From Sanderia malayensis (lineage: Eukaryota > Cnidaria > Scyphozoa > Semaeostomeae > Pelagiidae): a stretch of 64,000 nucleotides of DNA. This document shows, in pieces, positions 60,257 through 64,000 of this stretch. Position 1 is the stretch's first letter; every line of letters begins with the position of its first letter. A model generated the notes under the pieces. That model was not told the origin of the DNA and did not search any database. It saw only the letters and a list, made by a program, of their open reading frames with translations. The stretch is taken from assembly GCA_013076295.1 (NCBI GenBank), contig RQOL01000660.1, positions 434,001 through 498,000 on the forward strand, given 5' to 3'. The position numbers and the translations under genes were made by a program.

Positions 60257-62522
60257 CTACAAAACAAATATATTAACAATTAAAACAAAACTATAAATGT
60301 CTGTTATTATGAATAAATGTTTTACTCTTCATTCTTCACTAGAATCCAATCGCAATCTTCATTTTCATCAGCCAATAATCAAGTTGAAACCTGAAAAAAG
60401 TAAAAATATTTATTGAACGTTTTCATTATCAAAGAAAAAAATAAATTGAATAATGTATCAAGACAGTTAAGTGAAAAAAGTTGATAGTTATGCCAGAGCT
60501 TTTAGTATTGCTAAATCGTTTTTAAAAAGCATGGCTTTAGCTTAGCCATGTCCTTTAAAAATCTTGGGGCCCTCTACATATAATGAGTTTATGAGTTCTA
60601 GGTAAACAAGGGCTTGGCATAGTTAATCCAGATAGCAAAGTCAGTAGTAGCATAGGCAAATCAGTCATACTAGTACAACAACAAAACCAGAAGTACCAGC
60701 ACAGTGTAACCAAAGGTCATAGCATATTAAAGCAATAATTATCATGTAGTCCAGTTAGGTCATGAATCCCTTTTAAATGGCAGAGGATCTATCAGTCAAA
60801 AATTGAAAAAGGTAAAGAAAAATAAACTTTAGCGTAATTTATAAATAACTTACCAGCTTAGAAGGTTGAACTTTCATATTCGGATCTTTGAACAAAAATT
60901 TTTCATTCACTTCGTCATTAATTGCTAGAAAACAACATATTGTAGAACAATAAAAATGATCAGGCCAACTGGTCATTAAAACCAGGAATCCCAAATGAAA
61001 GTGTCCGGAAATAACTATAAATGTCTGTTATTATGAATAAATGTTTTACTCTTCATTCTTCATTAGAATCACATCGCAATCTTCATTTTTCATCAGCCAA
61101 TTCTCAAGTTGAAACCTGGAAAACAGTAAACATATTTATGAAGCATTTTTATTGTAATAAACAAATTATTCGCACAATTTATCAGAAAAGTTAAGTAAAA
61201 CAATCGGATGGTTTAGCCAGAGCTTTTAGTATTGCTAAGTCAGAGTTATTAACAAAACTAGACCAGAGTAACTTCGTAAAGCAAGGTGTAGCAGCATAGT
61301 TTAGTCATAGCTACCAGTATTATTAGGTGAAAGATATTGACGAGATGCCATGAGATACTTACATGGCTAAGCCATAAGAAACTACTTGAGGCATAGTTAT
61401 GAAAATCCTTACCGAAAAAGTTTAATTAAGAAGTACACGGTTGGCACATGGGTGTTATTCTTAGCTATTCGTGGTGATAAAGTTATTGAAATTTGAAAAA
61501 ATTTTTAGAGATTTTGTCTCAAGTTATTTAAAAATGTTGAGGCCCTCTACATGTAGATCCTTATAAACGGGTTCTTGATAAACAAGGGTTTAGCATGGTT
61601 GATTCAGAGGGATACAAATAGCAAAGTCAGTATCAGCATAGGCAAATCGGTGATAATGGTAAAACAATGGAGCCAAAGTTACCAGCATACTAAAGCAAGA
61701 CTTATCATGTATAATTGCAGTTAAGTCATAAATCCCTTTTAGGGCCAAAGGATCTACAAGTCCAAAATTGAGAAAGGTAGGGACAAATAAACAAATATTC
61801 AGCATAATTTTAAAATAACTTACCAACTCTAAAATGATAAGATTTTGAAGGTTGAAATGTCATCTCATATCCTGATAGTTTCACGAAAATTCTCCATTCA
61901 CTTTATCATCAATTGCTAGAAAATAAAACAGAGCGAAACGATGAAAACTACTTTGCTAACTGACCAATAAAAATAAATTCAGCTTCCAAATGTTAACGTC
62001 CTTTTAATATGTCAAAGACGTAATTTTCAATAACCACTCAAAACAATACTAAGTTTTTAACTTGCCACACCGTCGCAATTTATATCACAACAAAAACAAC
62101 TACCATACTACATTTGAGCTAAAGTTGGATGATTGTCACAATTATTCAACTTTTCATTGTACTTAATTTTACATTTATTATTAATTATTATATGATACAA
62201 GATAGTACCAAACGCATACATATTTGATTTTCATTATATTTGAGCAATGACTGCGCTATTCTCCTCCGCAGCCACGAAACCTGGCAATCTACAGCAAGGC
62301 TAGGTAAGTTCATCCAGTTACGTCACAATCATAAAATCACAGATTTGCAAAGGACGTCCAACTAAATTGACGTCACAATCAAAATCGAAAAAGATCAAGA
62401 TAAATAGCGAGACGTGATTCACTGTACTCAAATCGTTTCTGACTATACTACTCTGAAGTATCGTATTGTTCTGAAGTGAGATATTAAGTGAGTTTATTGC
62501 GAAGTTCAATTAAAACATCAAA
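60257..62522. other. Spacer with a decayed tandem duplication
   Basis: Two homologous segments lie in tandem: about 60288-60960 and about 61012-61925. Each contains, on the minus strand, an exon-like block bounded by a CTAG acceptor and GTAAGT donor (60854-60926 in the first), and a terminal exon-like block ending near the ATTCATAATAACAGACATTT sequence. The right-hand terminal block reads FQLENWLMKNEDCDVILMKN to a stop, while the left-hand one has lost one A and is frameshifted. Conversely, the internal block is open in the left copy and broken in the right. Both appear to be remnants of one small spliced gene of unknown kind. Confidence 0.5.
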
Positions 62523-63880
62523 ATGAGTTCATGTGTTGAAAATCAATGCACTGGCAATAGCCAAATGGCAGTAGAGATAAAGGAATTAAAAGAACAGTTA
62601 AAGAAGGCTCAAACAAATCTAAAGTCTACAGAGCAGATGAAAGATCTTTTGATTGAGTAAGAAATCAATTATCAAATATTCCTAGTTCATCTACTGGGGG
62701 ACATGGCAAGATATAAACTTATACTTTACCTCACTACTATTTACTCTCTTCAGAAAAATAAAAGAAATCAAAGAAGCAAACATAAAGGAAGAAGAAGAAA
62801 CTATCAGCAAGGTAGGGTGTTAAAACGGCAGACAAGAGCTTATATTCCACCTGCTTACCGTAAATCCTCGAATTAGCCCTCTGGGGGCATATTTATTTTT
62901 GATATTTTTGGATGGGGCCTTATTCGAGGGGGGCTTCCTTTATGATTAACATCTTAATCTGTCGTGCAATAATTAAAACGTATTTTCCTTCATAGTTATC
63001 TGTGCTTCTCAGCCAAAAGGATGAAATGCTATCAATGCTTGAAAATCAGAAAACCATCATTAATGAATTAATGTTAGGTGAAACAAAGAAAATCAAGAAG
63101 CTGAGAACGCAGAAGTCATTGCTCTCAGAATCGAAAGAGGCAGCATTGAAAAAAGCTGAAGATATGCGAGCAGAAAATGTGAATCTTCGGCAACTTCTTG
63201 CTAATAAAAAGCAACAAGACAATGAATACTTGGAAGAAATGCAAAGATTAAAAAATGAAATCAAAGAAAAAGAAGACGTGATAAAGAAGAAAGAAGAAAA
63301 CAGCCAGATCATGGAATCAAGAAATAAAATTATTCTTCAACGATTAAAAAGATTCAAAGATAAATCAGCAAATAGTGATTTAAAGATAGAAAAAATGGAA
63401 GAATGTTTGAAGGAGCAGACAAACAATCTCAAACAAGTTCACGAGAAATTTGAAAGTGCAAATGCAGAGAATGAATCCTTGCAAATTCAGATAGAAAAAC
63501 TGGAAAGTGAAATTAATAGTTATAAGTTGGCTGCTGAAGACAAAGATATGAAGTTGAATGAGTTAGAAATGAAGAGCAAGGAAGAGTATCAGCAAATCAA
63601 GTTGCTTGCTGACTCGAATACTAAGCTGCTTAGTGTCACTGATAACCTGAAGAAAGTAGTTGCAGAGCAAAAAGACAACATCACAAAAAAGCAGAGGGAA
63701 GTATTGCACATTGATGAAATCTGCAAGCAAAAAGATAACATGATTGAACAATTCATTAATCAGATAGAGGTTCAAAATGAATCGTTGGAAACTGTAATGA
63801 ATAAGCTTTCAGAAATCCAAGAAAAGAAGAAACGAAAAGGTGTCTTCAAATGGCTTCGAAGAAAACATCAAGCTAACTGA
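62523..63880 (+). CDS. Unrecognised coiled-coil protein (3 exons, 358 aa)
   Basis: Exons 62523-62656, 62754-62811 and 62996-63880, with GT-AG signals and agreeing phases (1077 nt). After a short N-terminus (MSSCVENQCTGNSQMAVEIK) nearly the whole protein is a Lys/Glu-rich coiled coil with few breaks, for example DEMLSMLENQKTIINELMLG and KKEENSQIMESRNKIILQRL. It ends in a strongly basic tail, KKKRKGVFKWLRRKHQAN. There is no signal peptide or membrane span. The tail could bind nucleic acid or acidic membrane, or act as a nuclear signal; that is speculation. Intron 2 holds a short 'TACCGTAAATCCTCGAATTA' MITE fragment. Its gene family is not recognisable from composition alone, because such coiled coils match many proteins weakly. 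Confidence 0.75.
62859..62940. repeat. Short MITE fragment, 'CCTCGAATAAGCCCC' family (intron 2 of the coiled-coil gene)
   Basis: Begins TACCGTAAATCCTCGAATTA and contains GCCTTATTCGAGGGGGGC about 60 bp later. It appears to be a deletion derivative retaining one terminus and the subterminal repeats. Confidence 0.55.
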
Positions 63881-64000
63881 ACATTCATGCACAGTATAAC
63901 GAGGCCTTTCAGAGTTTTTTATTTAAATTTAAGTTATTTCCACAAGTTTATTTTCTATTGATCATATATTACTGTCATAAAAATGTTATAATTGAAATGT
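63881..64000. other. 3' flank of the coiled-coil gene
   Basis: AT-rich sequence to the window edge. No canonical AATAAA was seen before the end, so the 3' UTR probably continues beyond it. Confidence 0.4.

Overview
This window is nuclear DNA from an intron-rich animal. Genes have many short coding exons with GT-AG (and two GC-AG) introns, the sequence is AT-rich, and small inverted-repeat transposons lie in introns and spacers. The gene set (a brambleberry/KAR5-type karyogamy gene, a CRAL-TRIO tyrosine phosphatase of the PTPN9 type, one ERK3/ERK4-type kinase, EFL1, UBE2R) with long introns suggests an early-branching metazoan. A cnidarian is my best guess, but this is inference and not proven by the sequence.

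Layout. 1-709 (-): first three coding exons of a UBE2R/CDC34-type ubiquitin-conjugating enzyme, running off the left edge. 2779-7885 (+): nine-exon brambleberry/KAR5/GEX1 homologue (574 aa). 9492-19262 (+): thirteen-exon PTPN9 homologue (647 aa) whose introns hold an ~1.45-kb minisatellite and several MITEs. 19263-26499: gene-poor spacer. 26500-29167 (-): two-exon ERK3/ERK4-type atypical MAP kinase (559 aa). 29168-40084: ~11 kb with no recognisable gene but with several inverted repeats. 40085-41644 (-): single-exon UGT-like membrane protein. 41704-47044: a 5.3-kb DNA transposon with ~1-kb inverted repeats. 47460-56813 (+): eighteen-exon EFL1 (1190 aa). 56814-62522: spacer with a decayed tandem duplication. 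62523-63880 (+): an unrecognised three-exon coiled-coil protein.

The most unusual object is the 41704-47044 transposon. It has an exact 8-bp target duplication, terminal repeats built from five ~178-bp subunits, and no visible transposase. Its cargo is a frameshifted Ulp1/C48-like cysteine protease and a separate multi-exon ORF that reads like a macro (ADP-ribose-binding) domain. It sits between the divergent UGT and EFL1 start codons, which would otherwise be only ~466 bp apart, so it has split what looks like a shared promoter region.

Other points of interest: the UGT-like protein lacks the conserved donor-site HGG, the ERK3/4-type kinase has TEL in the activation loop where SEG is expected, inverted MITE copies flank exons 5-12 of the PTPN9 gene, and a 61-bp-arm hairpin lies at 35341-35482. 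The genes are unrelated single-copy housekeeping or signalling genes and show no operon-like functional grouping. Exon boundaries below were set by hand from reading-frame continuity and splice signals; every multi-exon model closes in frame.
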